The notes under the pieces: generated by a model
What the model was told of the DNA's origin: nothing
Database searches by the model: none
What the model saw: only the letters and a program-made list of their open reading frames with translations
Assembly: GCF_000003815.2 (NCBI RefSeq)
Contig: NC_049979.1
Coordinates: forward strand, 19,461,686-19,525,685
Direction: 5' to 3'
Length of the DNA stretch: 64,000 nucleotides
DNA from: Branchiostoma floridae
Lineage: Eukaryota; Chordata; Leptocardii; Amphioxiformes; Branchiostomatidae
Shown here: one piece after another, positions 11,301 to 22,500 of the stretch
How the letters are laid out: the number at the start of each line of letters is the position of its first letter
Position numbering within the stretch: the stretch's first letter is position 1
Position numbers and translations under genes: made by a program

Positions 11301-14300
11301 GCCCCAGAACCATCATACATGCGAATCTGTGCATCTGCCTGTTGGTGGCTGAGGTGGTCTTCCTCGCTGCAGTCGACAAAACTGAAAACAAGGTACATCG
11401 CAATCAAGTAATTGTCACTAGATAGGCCTTGTTCTGTATCGTTAGGTCTCATTACACAACCTCTTTTTTGTAATTGAGATCTTCTCAAACTACACCTGAT
11501 GGCAGATGTAATAATGTCATTGATCATTCTTCTTTGGGTTTATAGATCGGTTGCGACGTGATCGCGATCATCCTCCACTACCTGTTCCTGGCCGTCTTCA
11601 CCTGGATGTGTGTGGAAGGAGTGGAGCTGTACGTCTTACTGGTCAAGGTCTTCAACTTGAAAATGAACAGATTGCTCTACTACCACCTGGTCGGCTATGG
11701 TACTATTTAACTTTTGTGTTGATATTTCCAAACCGTGGCTGGTTAGTGAAATATTCGGATATTGTACATACACATGCTTTGCACCAAAAGTTGCTCCTTT
11801 GCAACCGGAAATTCACATGTTTATTTCACACCTAAATCAAAGCTTGCTAGAGCTAGAAGAGGATGCTACACTGATGTTAAAATCTCCTATACTACTAAAA
11901 GTGAATGTTTTCTTTAGTCTTAGGAATATGCTAAATACAAAAGTTATGAGCACCGAAAACATGAACATTGTTTGTATCGTTTTAGTCACCTTAGTTTTCC
12001 TGACACCTTACTATGCAATATCGGTACCTTAGCCCTTTGCTTTGATAGGGCTAATGCCGTTACAAGGTTACCCCCAGCCCCATTTGACTAATATGTTATT
12101 TTTCAGGAATACCTGCGACAGTAGTCGTTATATCGGCTGCCATCAATTATGGGCTTGGCGTGGAAGGATACGGAAGATGGGAAGACACGGGTGGCAAAGA
12201 CAAACGGAATTAGTAAAGCATTCATTGTTTTGTACCATCTAACATTATTCGAATATCATTTACAAACTGTGTGCATTTTTGCACTAAGTACCTGCTACTT
12301 AAAAGACTTGGAACAGGCTTTTTGTTTGTCGGATTTTGTTCTGTACAAGGTATATTTTGCATTTGATTTCCTAGCCTTTCACCGATACATTCTATAAAAG
12401 ATTAATATTGATGTATAACCAAGTCAGCATTTTGTATTGAGATATCTACATGTAGTACCCTCGATATTTGAATACCTTAGCTTAGATTAGCTTAATTTCG
12501 ATTGTGAGAAAGATGAAGAAACTCATTGGTATGTTGTATTCATGTTTTGTTTTTCTCAGTTGCTGGTTGTCAGTAAAGAATTACTTTATCTGGAGCTTTG
12601 TGGGACCGATGCTTCTGGTCATTATGGTAATGCCGAACTCAGCTTCACTACTAAGTATATACATACGAACAATGTGTCACTTCTATCATAAAATGTATTC
12701 TTCTGTGTTAATTGTTTATTTCTAGTTGCCCATGTTTCTCTTTACAGTCACTTAAGATTATGATTATCATATGATGATATTTACAGGTTAACCTGATGTT
12801 CCTGGTCATTGTCCTGAAGACAATCTACAAACAGAGACTACATGAGAAACCCGGCAAACAAGGAACAATATTCAAGTAAAGTAGATGTTTTGCTATCATA
12901 TATATCAGTTACCTGATATGCTACAAAAGAGTATTTTCAAAATTCGAGAGGAAAGGGTACAACTTATCATAAATCATGCATCAGTACCAATAAGGTGATA
13001 TTTCATACAACTAAATTTATTACGGAAGCTTGACATATCATATTTTAAACATTTTGTGGTTGATGTTTTGTGGNNNNNNNNNNNNNNNNNNNNNNNNNNN
13101 NNNNNNNNNNNNNNNNNNNNNNNNNNNNNNNNNNNNNNNNNNNNNNNNNNNNNNNNNNNNNNNNNNNNNNNNNCTGCTTTTCATAATATCATCATTATTA
13201 CATATTTGCACTATACGTTGCATAATCGTAACTTTGAGTGCCATTTTTAAGGTCCTGGGTCCGAGTGTCCTTTGCCTTGGTGTGTATTTTGGGTATCACA
13301 TGGATGTTCGGTGTGCTATACGTCAGCAGGGAGACCATAGTGTTTGCATACTTCTTCACCATCAGCAACTCCTTCCAAGTATGTGTTTATGATGAAGTTG
13401 TCATTTTTTGTTGACCTACGGTAGCTCTTAACATAGAATGCAGTAAATTCTTGTCCACAGCGAGGTCTAAAGCTCGTTTCTAAGCTTCTTTTGAATTTCT
13501 ATTTCTATTCTATGCTTTTTATTGGAAATTTGAACATCGTGTGCAAAAAAAAATGTATAACAATCCTATTTCTGTAATTTTAGGGTCTCTTCATTTTCAT
13601 ATTTCACTGCCTGCTGAATGAGCAGGTAGGTACCTTACCTTATGTTTAAGTAAATATGTAATGTGGAAGTTTTCCACGTGCCAAACAGTGGCATACATTC
13701 TATGATCTTACCTCATCCAGAAAGCATTAATATTAATATCAAGTTCTTACACGCCTTGTTTGGTGCTACACTTGTTTTTAACATGACTTCATTGTTCAAA
13801 ACTACTAGGTACAGAACGAAATCAAGCGCTGCTTTGGCAGATGTACATGCTGTCAGAAGAAGCAGAAAGGACGGAAAGGACCAAAGAAAGATGCGCGGTC
13901 GCCTAGTCAACAAGGGGTAAGGAGACAGAGACAATGGTCTCGACTTCTAGGGAAAATGTGGAGGAATTTTAGTAGTTATTGAACCGTTTGGATACTTTGT
14001 AGATAACAAACTTCATCTCTTTCACACTGATGATTTGCGGTTACTCATATGGCTTTGGGGCTAGCAAAACTGCTTTGAGGTCAGAAACACAGACTGACAT
14101 GTACGTAGGGAAAACGTAGCAATACGCTTTGTAAGAAATGGGACTTAAATTTAAATGCTGCTTCGACCAATCACAGAAATACGACTAGCCATTCTTTATT
14201 CACATGTCACAGGTGAAATTCTGAAGCCCCTTAACACTTTCGAAATGATCTTTTCACTGGCACAGATTTGGCTGGGCGACTTCACAGACACAATGGGAAG

Positions 14301-14508
14301 CCTCAGCACCACGATGGACACCACAACAAGCAGCATTTCTTTGAACCACAGCACCAGCTTCGACAACATCGCGGAGAGGGTTTACGTGGGGTCCCCAAAC
14401 ACCAAAGACGAGGCGTCAGTAGACAACCAACTGCCCGAAGCGTGGACCAGCCTTAGTTATGGCCATAAGAGAAGGAAGTCAAAGGTTGCGCCTGACATAT
14501 TACACTAG
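4138..14508 (+). CDS. Adhesion GPCR with EGF-like, C-type lectin, mucin-like stalk, HRM, GAIN/GPS and 7TM
   Basis: Twenty-three exons encode a cell-surface receptor of about 1,250 residues (stalk length estimated, because of a gap). Order by residue: signal peptide 1-25, Cys-rich exon 34-64, EGF-like 65-107, C-type lectin 108-241, Thr/Ser stalk 242 to about 545, HRM about 546-603, GAIN 604 to about 865 with GPS, 7TM about 876-1135, tail to 1251. The ATG at 4138 is chosen because MKMTVSSGFVTGVFLLHVF is a good signal peptide and exon 1 ends in phase 1, as the next exon requires. Class B2 receptors of this kind are normally self-cleaved in the GAIN domain and coupled to G proteins through the 7TM part. 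Ligand unknown; a carbohydrate or protein bound by the lectin domain is a guess. One base appears to be missing in the stalk repeat. Confidence 0.9.
6474..7022 (+). other. Gene 2: C-type lectin-like domain
   Basis: Two exons of 201 nt each, 6474-6674 and 6822-7022, encode 134 residues. The first holds CPGLSDYVPFNGNSYLF, A-E-G-L-C and SVSFWIG (the conserved W-I-G core). The second holds DCVLMATG, WDWWTEDC and HHRFICEY, the conserved end of the fold. The extra N-terminal cysteine makes it a long-form domain. The Glu-Pro-Asn/Gln-Pro-Asp sugar-binding motif is not seen, and the usual Trp-Asn-Asp is Trp-Thr-Glu-Asp, so Ca-dependent sugar binding of the mannose- or galactose-type is doubtful; a protein ligand is possible. 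Confidence 0.9.
7450..8362 (+). repeat. Gene 2: mucin-like stalk coded by a 33-bp minisatellite
   Basis: After the acceptor at 7449 the exon runs through about 12 visible copies of a 33-bp unit encoding KATTSTLSPTT. The first six copies (from 7500) are identical; copies 8-12 are progressively diverged (TAKA, TSKT, TTEA). The array then enters an N run (7879-8223) and resumes as SHSPSPVKPTATLSSSTTVT-type Thr/Ser sequence before the HRM. Such stretches are heavily O-glycosylated, extended spacers. Copy 7 lacks one T of CACTTTC (about 7716-7718), which shifts the frame; the frame after that point is the one that matches the HRM end of the exon. Confidence 0.9.
7879..8223. other. Assembly gap (345 N) inside the stalk repeat
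   Basis: Unsequenced run within a tandem repeat, so the true copy number of the Thr/Ser unit is unknown and probably variable. Confidence 0.99.
8363..8746 (+). other. Gene 2: HRM (hormone-receptor-type) domain
   Basis: The end of the stalk exon (to 8450) encodes CPSQVRRNINWPQT, then GSESMQRCPNDAIG; the next exon (8664-8746) encodes ARWRCNEMGTWEGTPDVRNC. This is the HRM pattern C...W-P-x-T...G...R-C-P-x(3)-G...C...G-x-W...C. The intron falls after the G of the central C-P motif in phase 1, the same place as in genes 3, 4 and 5. In adhesion GPCRs the HRM sits directly before GAIN; its role there is mostly structural. Confidence 0.88.
9125..10846 (+). other. Gene 2: GAIN domain with GPS cleavage site
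   Basis: Exons 9125-9316, 9467-9541, 9814-9925, 10101-10381, 10518-10561 and 10735-10846. The first three form the helical subdomain A (NLTDHLEREDNIYGGDI; AAWSDIH; SGIMDSTEKTGILFA). The fourth starts the beta-rich subdomain B (VNSRVISATLVNRN, VTIYLEH). The last two carry the GPS: CAFWNFNL, W-S-D-E-G-C, then CVCNHLTSFAIL. Autoproteolysis is expected between Leu and Thr of HLT, leaving the tethered agonist [11 protein letters not shown] at the new N-terminus. All GPS cysteines and tryptophans are present, so cleavage competence looks intact. Confidence 0.92.
11051..13625 (+). other. Gene 2: seven-transmembrane region
   Basis: Exons: TM1 11051-11142, TM2 11290-11392, TM3 11546-11699, TM4 12107-12212, TM5 12560-12626 and 12787-12875, TM6 13252-13378, TM7 13584-13625. 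Signatures include [19 protein letters not shown] (TM2), [19 protein letters not shown] (TM3), [17 protein letters not shown] (start of TM5), ITWMFGVLYV (TM6) and GLFIFIFHCLLNEQ (TM7). These are latrophilin/EMR-like class B2 features. The TM4 exon ends within a Tyr codon (TA|T), so reading into the intron would meet TAG at once. A 100-N gap (13074-13173) lies in the TM5-TM6 intron and no exon is missing because of it. Confidence 0.93.
13074..13173. other. Assembly gap (100 N), intronic
   Basis: A run of exactly 100 N in the intron before the TM6 exon of gene 2; a round 100 usually marks a gap of unknown size. Confidence 0.99.
13809..14508 (+). other. Gene 2: cytoplasmic tail exons
   Basis: Exons 13809-13916 and 14266-14508. 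The first encodes VQNEIKRCFGRCTCCQKKQK, with four cysteines close to the membrane, likely palmitoylation sites. The second begins IWLGDFTDTMGS, the motif shared with genes 1 and 3, and continues Ser/Thr-rich before a basic GHKRRKSK segment and TAG at 14506-14508. Confidence 0.88.
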
Positions 14509-14730
14509 TGTCCATCGTGAGATTTGGACATCGACGAAACGATAGTACAGAAAATGTACAACACTACGGTGGAAATTGAAATTGTAAGATGACAAGTGAT
14601 GTACGATATGGCAGTAAATATTGCAGGGCTGACATCTAACGTTAGTATAGTCAAGTGATGATTATCGTTACTATTGTTATTATAACGTTACATTGATAAA
14701 CGAGGTAAAACTTCCACATGATTAGTAAGG

Positions 14731-14962
14731 CCCCTTTCCACTAGACGGCGATCGCGCTGCGCTCTCAATGCGACCTAAATAGGATATGTGTAGCCTTGGC
14801 TTTCATACTAGGTATATCATACAAAACGTACACGTATGACTGAGAACAAAATACACAAAGTGTAAAGAGATTCGTGTCTTTTCTGTACAATTGGTTGGGC
14901 GATCTGTCAAATCTTAGGTCGCAGAGAGAGCGCGGCGAGAGCGCCGTCCTAGTGGAAAGGGG
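14731..14962. mobile_element. TIR miniature element, CCCCTTTCCACTAG family, copy 1
   Basis: The left end CCCCTTTCCACTAGACGGCG and the right end CGCCGTCCTAGTGGAAAGGG (plus a further G) are imperfect inverses over about 40 bp, which also include GCGCTCTC/GAGAGCGC-like sequence. No open frame. No clear target duplication could be set, so the superfamily is open. A related copy lies at 56523-56733. Confidence 0.7.
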
Positions 14963-15286
14963 ATATTAGTGTTTTAACAGCACTTCATCAAATAATTCAT
15001 TACTGTGACAAGTGTAGCATTATTACACAATTGACAATAGCTTAATCTCGTCATATTTTCATCGTCAACACATCGATGATAATATTGTACATAACGTCAG
15101 GGCATCTACGTCACACAGCTGTTGAATGTATATCACGATCTAGAGTAGAGCTAACAGATGGAATGAAATGTGTAAATCCATAGATTATAATATTACAATA
15201 AGGAAATTTGAATGGCTTAAACCATCCAGAATATGACGAAAACAGTCGTATACATTCTGTAGACAGGCGAGATGATAATCCACGTA

Positions 15287-15292
15287 AATAAA
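15287..15292 (+). terminator. Candidate poly(A) signal AATAAA for gene 2
   Basis: AATAAA about 780 bp past the gene 2 stop codon. It is a simple motif match in AT-rich DNA, with no transcript evidence. Confidence 0.3.
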
Positions 15293-15614
15293 GAAAATGA
15301 CGATTAAGGTGCCTTGATGTAATGCAAAACCGTATAATTGGATTCTAATCTGTACCATATATTACATAGCTTTGTTATCAACTTGTTTTGTACTAAAAGC
15401 AGATTTAAAGGACAATACATGTTTACAATAATCGACTGTATGCTACCTTCAATCATATGCCAGTAGTTTGTTGATATTTCGTAGAAACCAATAGAAAACA
15501 TCTGATGACGCACGGTACATACTGACAAGTCATGATATGTATGATAAGGGCACTTTTTGATGGTACTCTAAGAGATCCGTTGTGTACCAATCTACAAGCA
15601 TTGATCTTGCTACT

Positions 15615-16380
15615 NNNNNNNNNNNNNNNNNNNNNNNNNNNNNNNNNNNNNNNNNNNNNNNNNNNNNNNNNNNNNNNNNNNNNNNNNNNNNNNNNNNNNN
15701 NNNNNNNNNNNNNNNNNNNNNNNNNNNNNNNNNNNNNNNNNNNNNNNNNNNNNNNNNNNNNNNNNNNNNNNNNNNNNNNNNNNNNNNNNNNNNNNNNNNN
15801 NNNNNNNNNNNNNNNNNNNNNNNNNNNNNNNNNNNNNNNNNNNNNNNNNNNNNNNNNNNNNNNNNNNNNNNNNNNNNNNNNNNNNNNNNNNNNNNNNNNN
15901 NNNNNNNNNNNNNNNNNNNNNNNNNNNNNNNNNNNNNNNNNNNNNNNNNNNNNNNNNNNNNNNNNNNNNNNNNNNNNNNNNNNNNNNNNNNNNNNNNNNN
16001 NNNNNNNNNNNNNNNNNNNNNNNNNNNNNNNNNNNNNNNNNNNNNNNNNNNNNNNNNNNNNNNNNNNNNNNNNNNNNNNNNNNNNNNNNNNNNNNNNNNN
16101 NNNNNNNNNNNNNNNNNNNNNNNNNNNNNNNNNNNNNNNNNNNNNNNNNNNNNNNNNNNNNNNNNNNNNNNNNNNNNNNNNNNNNNNNNNNNNNNNNNNN
16201 NNNNNNNNNNNNNNNNNNNNNNNNNNNNNNNNNNNNNNNNNNNNNNNNNNNNNNNNNNNNNNNNNNNNNNNNNNNNNNNNNNNNNNNNNNNNNNNNNNNN
16301 NNNNNNNNNNNNNNNNNNNNNNNNNNNNNNNNNNNNNNNNNNNNNNNNNNNNNNNNNNNNNNNNNNNNNNNNNNNNNNNN
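15615..16380. other. Assembly gap (766 N)
   Basis: Unsequenced run immediately upstream of gene 3; it may hide its promoter and 5' UTR. Confidence 0.99.
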
Positions 16381-16543
16381 TAGCTGTAGATAAGACTTGA
16401 GGTGACTGATCTGGCGTGGATAACAGAAATAGCCCCCTGTCTTCCTGTGGGACCGCTCGATGATACAAAGGATCTGAGACAGACCTTGGAAAGAGAAGAT
16501 TTCGAGGATTTACGACCTGGGGTCTACTGGATCAAGTGGGATT

Positions 16544-19500
16544 ATGGCAGCACACACTGCGGTCGCCACGTTTGTAGCAGTTGTGTGCCTCTACTTAAGA
16601 CTAGAGGTCAATGGACAAAGTAAGATTTATCTAAAAGTTATAACTCTAATCCCCCAAATCTACTATTCTTAATCAAAGTTTGTTGTTGGTGTAACCAACG
16701 GTTGACGATAAAGGCCAACTATATATCGCCTTCTAGATACGCTATTGGCTTTGTCGACAATTCGGCCTGTTCTTTTCACTTATTCAGTGGTATGGGACGG
16801 AGGGGAGGGTCCAAGAAAACAGACTTAAATATTACGAATGCAAAACGGGGTTCGCTTGCCGCTAAACCGGTAAACATCGACTCTTCTAGCATCAGAGAGA
16901 CAGAGACAGAGGAACTATAGACATATTGATGAATTGCTGTATGAGTGAACCCATACGTTTTTGTTAGCTTATTTACAGGCAAGGTCACCACAAAGCAGTA
17001 AGATTAACCTCAGAGCTGTGAGAGACAAACTACTGATTCAGACGTAAACACGCATCCGTACATTGTGGTTAAACGTACGATAATGCCTCATGCGTGTTTG
17101 ATTAGGACATGTTGAAATCTTTTTTCCAGTGTGAAGGAATCCTCACATGTCACCTCTGGCACCTTGATGTTTTGTCCTGGTTATTTCCGGGAGATGTCAG
17201 AAACAAAACAAGTGAACATGCCAGACAGAACTTTATAAATGATTGATATATCAAGGTTATCAAAGTTGTGAAGCATGGGGTGGAAAACAAAATATTAACG
17301 TTAACGGGAGGTCTCAATTTGAAATTAAGGTATATGAAACATATTGACCCTTTTTTTTTCTTTTTGGCCCGGCTGCTTGTGTGGCGAGATCTTTTTCAAC
17401 GAACTTGTCTTTCAGTCAATATTGGGACAATGCATGCTTGAAGATAAAATGTATTATGAAAAAGACAAAATAATTACTTAAACATCAAACTGTCAGAGTA
17501 ACATATAAAACTGGTTTCAANNNNNNNNNNNNNNNNNNNNNNNNNNNNNNNNNNNNNNNNNNNNNNNNNNNNNNNNNNNNNNNNNNNNNNNNNNNNNNNN
17601 NNNNNNNNNNNNNNNNNNNNATTGCAAAATGCTTTACCGAGATTTCAAGGAAATCATAATACATCAATTACACATAGTATCATTGGGCTCTTTATCTTGG
17701 ACATAGCTCGACCGTTACACACATTTCCATCTATCGGTACTTTTCAATTGAAGGTGTAAAATTTCTCCATGTATGTTTGATCCTCCTTCTAACTACCTCA
17801 GCTATACAGCCCCCCTCCTTGTCATCTCCTCTGCATCAAATCTTCTAACACATATTACTTTTGATCAGTTATCTGACGAAGATACATTTCAATTCTCCCA
17901 GCCTGTGTCATCTGGACAGAATGGTTAGACGGCGACGACCCAGTCGGTACGGGAGACTGGGAACTCCTGCCGGACCTACAGAGGGATTTCCCGGGTCGGA
18001 TATGTTCAAACACCTCCGGTATCCAAGCCCGTGTCCGCGGCTCGGGTGTGAAGGCATCCGCGACATTAGAGAGGTTTGTGGTCATCAACCCACAAGAGGG
18101 GTTCGCGTGTAGGAACAACATGCAGAGCGACTGCCTGTGCCAGGACTATGAAGTTCGCTTCTGCTGTAAACAGTCTGGTACGTATTGTACTTTCAACTGA
18201 TCTACGATTGAGTGATAGACCGTATTTATGAGTCCAGTTAGTAAAATACAGGAAAATTAAAATTATCGATATATCTTTTCAACAGAAGGTATTAGAAATT
18301 AAGTATGCAGATAATTGGCTTGACAGTCCCATAGAATGCTACATAATCTTAAACAGACATAATATTAGATATGATTTTTTCTTTAAGGTAAATACATGCA
18401 ATGACAAAACTGAGTTTTCTTTAGAATCCAAAACAGAGTTTCAACGTGCTAGAAATACGTGTTACGATAATCCTAACTCCCTAGAATACACATATTGGCT
18501 TAAAGTTGTGAATTTAAGAAACGTTACTGTTCCAACGAAATACTCAACTTAGAGCCTGAAATGGTTCTGTCAGCCACAGTATCAATTTAAAAGTGTTAAC
18601 GTTTCTTGAATAACTTGAGTATGAATTATCCCATTATACGAGGGGCGTTCAATAAGTAATGGTCCTGACCCACTTCTAGTTGTCTGATCTAGATGAAATT
18701 GTATATGTGTAATGATTCATATCTCTATAGATCATGTTGCAAAAAACAGCTCTGAACTAATTGTGGTTTTTGATTTACAGGAGTTTGAACTGAGTCAGGT
18801 GTGAAATGGAGTCAGTTGAGTGTCGCGCAGGTGATCCGGCGCAAGAACGCACACCACAGGAGACTTTTGATGACATGAAAGAAACTTATGGTGATGATAC
18901 CCTATCATATGACCTTGTAAAACGCTTATGATGAGGTATCATCACCATAAGNNNNNNNNNNNNNNNNNNNNNNNNNNNNNNNNNNNNNNNNNNNNNNNNN
19001 NNNNNNNNNNNNNNNNNNNNNNNNNNNNNNNNNNNNNNNNNNNNNNNNNNNNNNNNNNNNNNNNNNNNNNNNNNNNNNNNNNNNNNNNNNNNNNNNNNNN
19101 NNNNNNNNNNNNNNNNNNNNNNNNNNNNNNNNNNNNNNNNNNNNNNNNNNNNNNNNNNNNNNNNNNNNNNNNNNNNNNNNNNNNNNNNNNNNNNNNNNNN
19201 NNNNNNNNNNNNNNNNNNNNNNNNNNNNNNNNNNNNNNNNNNNNNNNNNNNNNNNNNNNNNNNNNNNNNNNNNNNNNNNNNNNNNNNNNNNNNNNNNNNN
19301 NNNNNNNNNNNNNNNNNNNNNNNNNNNNNNNNNNNNNNNNNNNNNNNNNNNNATTTCATCTAGATCAGACAACTAGAAGTGGGTCAGGACCATTACTTAT
19401 TGAACGCCCCTCGTAGGAGTATCGTCTAGTGACCCCGAACCCCCAAGTCAAGACACAGCGCGAACAGTTCAAAATGGTAAGTCGCCACTGAAAATCACAG

Positions 19501-22500
19501 TTCTTGTTGTTGTTTCAACAATATTTCCGCGTAGAAATGTCAACAAGCTTTGATCATGAGATGATCAGTGAACCGCAATAAATGACTTCCTGACATGAAT
19601 GCAACTATAGTTGTTAGCCAAGGTTTTCAAGTTGGCGCTGGATGAACCTTGACCTACTACAGGTTGTCTCTGTGTATCTTTTTTTTTTTTTTTTATTGGT
19701 ATACATATAAGACAAGACACAGTGGTAAATGCACTCTAGCAAAGCTAATTTTAACATTACCACTAGGACATTTGAAAATAAAATAAACAAAGGACAAAAC
19801 AATGTGAGATCAAATAAAAACAGTAGTACAGCAGTGGGGTGACGGATCCAACAAATAAATATATATATACATACAAGATTTAAAGGAAAATGTCAATCAG
19901 TTTGAAAACGGTTGGTCTGGAGTATGTATGTCTGTGTAAGCTGCATGATATGGTTATTTGTTACTGTTGGTAAAGTGGGTGAACCCTTGAGTAAAAGTTG
20001 AGTTAAGACTGGGTCAGACGTAGTTTTCAAATCAAGGGTTAAAAGGTCTTGAAGATTGCAGAGAAGGGTTTTTCTAAGATGGTTGTAGTTTGGGCAGTAC
20101 AATAAATAATGGACAACGCTTTCGCATCGGGAGCCACAGCTACAAGAAGGACTATCGACTAGATTACGTGTGAATAAGCTAAAGTTCAAACTACAGGTCC
20201 CGATGCGGAGGCGTGTTAGTAAAACGCAGGCGTACCTGGGGCCATGTCTAAAATGTGTGTTAGGGGAAGGGCGAACCAATTTTATTAAGTAGTTTTTGAA
20301 TGTTGAAGGATTTAATGACCGAACAGCTAAATCAAGATCATTCCAGTGATATGTAGAATACGGAATAAAGGACCTTTGGTAACGAGTGGTGGTACAAGCC
20401 GGTGACTGTAAGTTGTGTTTGTTGCGAAGGTCGTAGGGAGTAAGGGCAGAAACTTCAGGAGTGATCAACTCCTGAAGGTACTGGCGAGTTTGTCCATGAA
20501 CAATTTTATGAAACATTGTCAATGAGTGAATATAGCGACGGTCAGACAGCTTTTCCCACCCAAGTTCAGAAAGGAGTGACAAATATGAGGATCCTCTCAC
20601 AGCACCTGATACTGTGAGTGAGCACTCATATTGTACTCTTTCTATACGTCGGGAGTCCGATATAGTGCAGCCATGCCATACTATGTCGGCGTATTCAAGA
20701 AGAGGACGAATGAAGGACTTGTAGATAACTTCGAGTACATGTCGTGGCAATTTAAATTTAAGTTTGTTAAGTGTGGACACACGTTTTGATACTTTGGCAA
20801 TCATGTGTGTAATATGTTTTTCCCAAGACATGGTGGACGTGAGAAAAACACCAATGTGCTTGTGGTCTTTTACAGATTGAATGACACAGTTATCAAGAAA
20901 AAGGGGAGGATGGCAAGGGGGATCGATTTTCCTGGAAAAACACATTTCCTCAGTTTTTAAAGGATTCAGTTTCATAAGCCATGTGGAAGCCCAACATGAT
21001 ATCTTACTAAGATCAGAATTTAGACTTGACGCAGTTTCGGTTGGGCTATCCACTATATCTATTAAAGAACTATCATCTGCAAAGAGAAACGGGCAAGATG
21101 ATAAATCGTCCACCATATCATTGATGTAAACAAGAAATAAGAGGGGGCCTAATACAGAACCCTGTGGTACGCCTGCGCGAATATTACACCAATCTGAGTG
21201 CTGGCCATCTATAACTACTCTTTGTACACGATCAGAAAGATAGCTGTGGAACCAATTTAGGACCGGACCCTCGACCCCATTTCTTTGAAGCTTGAAAATG
21301 ATGCCCTTATGCCAAACTTTGTCAAATGCACGTGAAAAATCTAAATAAACCGCTCGGACCTCTCTATTAGAGTCAAGAGCTTCAAGAATTTTGTCAGTTA
21401 CACAAACAAGTTGGCCAACTGTAGAATCTCCACGGATAAATCCAGACTGGAGAGAATATAATAAGTTTTGGGACATCAGGTGGTTGTACAAGTGTTTAAA
21501 TACAATCTTTTCAAGGATTTTAGACAAACAGGGGAGTAGGGATACAGGTCGGTAATTCGACACATCCTCGGGGTCCCCCTTTTTGAAAATTGGTACCACA
21601 TTTGCTCTTTTCCAGGATTCAGGGAAGACTCCGTGATTTAGAGACAAGTTAAAAACATCTGTGTATCTTTCTTTTGTACATTTTATTGACGTCGACTGTG
21701 ATCAGATTAGATGCTATTTTCATGAAGATACCAAAATCTTAAGTCACTGTAACCACTCTGTATCACTTCAAGACTGCTTATGACAAAACAAACATATATT
21801 TAGTGCCACCGCTGTAAAATGCTCGGCTGTTTTCGGAAGGGCATTTTATGATTTATGGGTCAATCATTCCTTTCTTTCTAATGGCCTATAGCTATATTAT
21901 AGATATAGGTCATTCTGCTATAACGTTAGTTCATATTTATCCGTTGGGTAACCTATATGCGTTGCTTTTAAAAACAGGGTGGTTGAGATATTACGTCGAC
22001 AGACGTGGTTTCAGATTGCAATATTTTCAGTATATTGATGTGCCTAAATACCCTGCTTTGGAAAACAACGGATATAGGTTACCCCGCGGATAAAGGGGAA
22101 CTAGCGTTACCATATATTGTCGCTTTCTACTCACAACTTCTTCATCTGTAAAGGAGACTCATCTAATGTCAACATCTCCGACCCTACCTTCGATGGATGC
22201 GGTGCTCATTCGTCATGCGCTGAAAGTGAAACCAAAGGGTTGTACCAGTGTGTCTGTCACCATGGTTACGGTAGTGACGGTTTCTCTTGCCAAGGTTCGT
22301 GAGAAGTATCACTGATATATATACAGTGACTTTAGAGGAAATGTAACTGTTTATGTAACGCGAGGTTTCACAATTTGAACTTGAACACATAGATATCTTA
22401 AGTGTGAATCGAATATTCCTTTGGGGATTACTGATGTTGTATGGATAGATCGCTTTGACTTCCTTTTCTATATAGTGGCTTTATCTTATACTTGCTGAAT

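Larger units (their letters stand above)
14509..16543. other. Intergenic region between genes 2 and 3
   Basis: It contains the 3' UTR of gene 2, a TIR element (14731-14962), a candidate poly(A) signal at 15287 and a 766-N gap (15615-16380). No coding gene is seen in the readable part. Confidence 0.6.

Noticed and set aside
16402-16623. Open frame of 73 codons over the gene 3 start
   Set aside because: A different frame of the same stretch gives a clean signal peptide from 16544 that ends in phase 1 at a GTAAGA donor; the longer frame has no domain.
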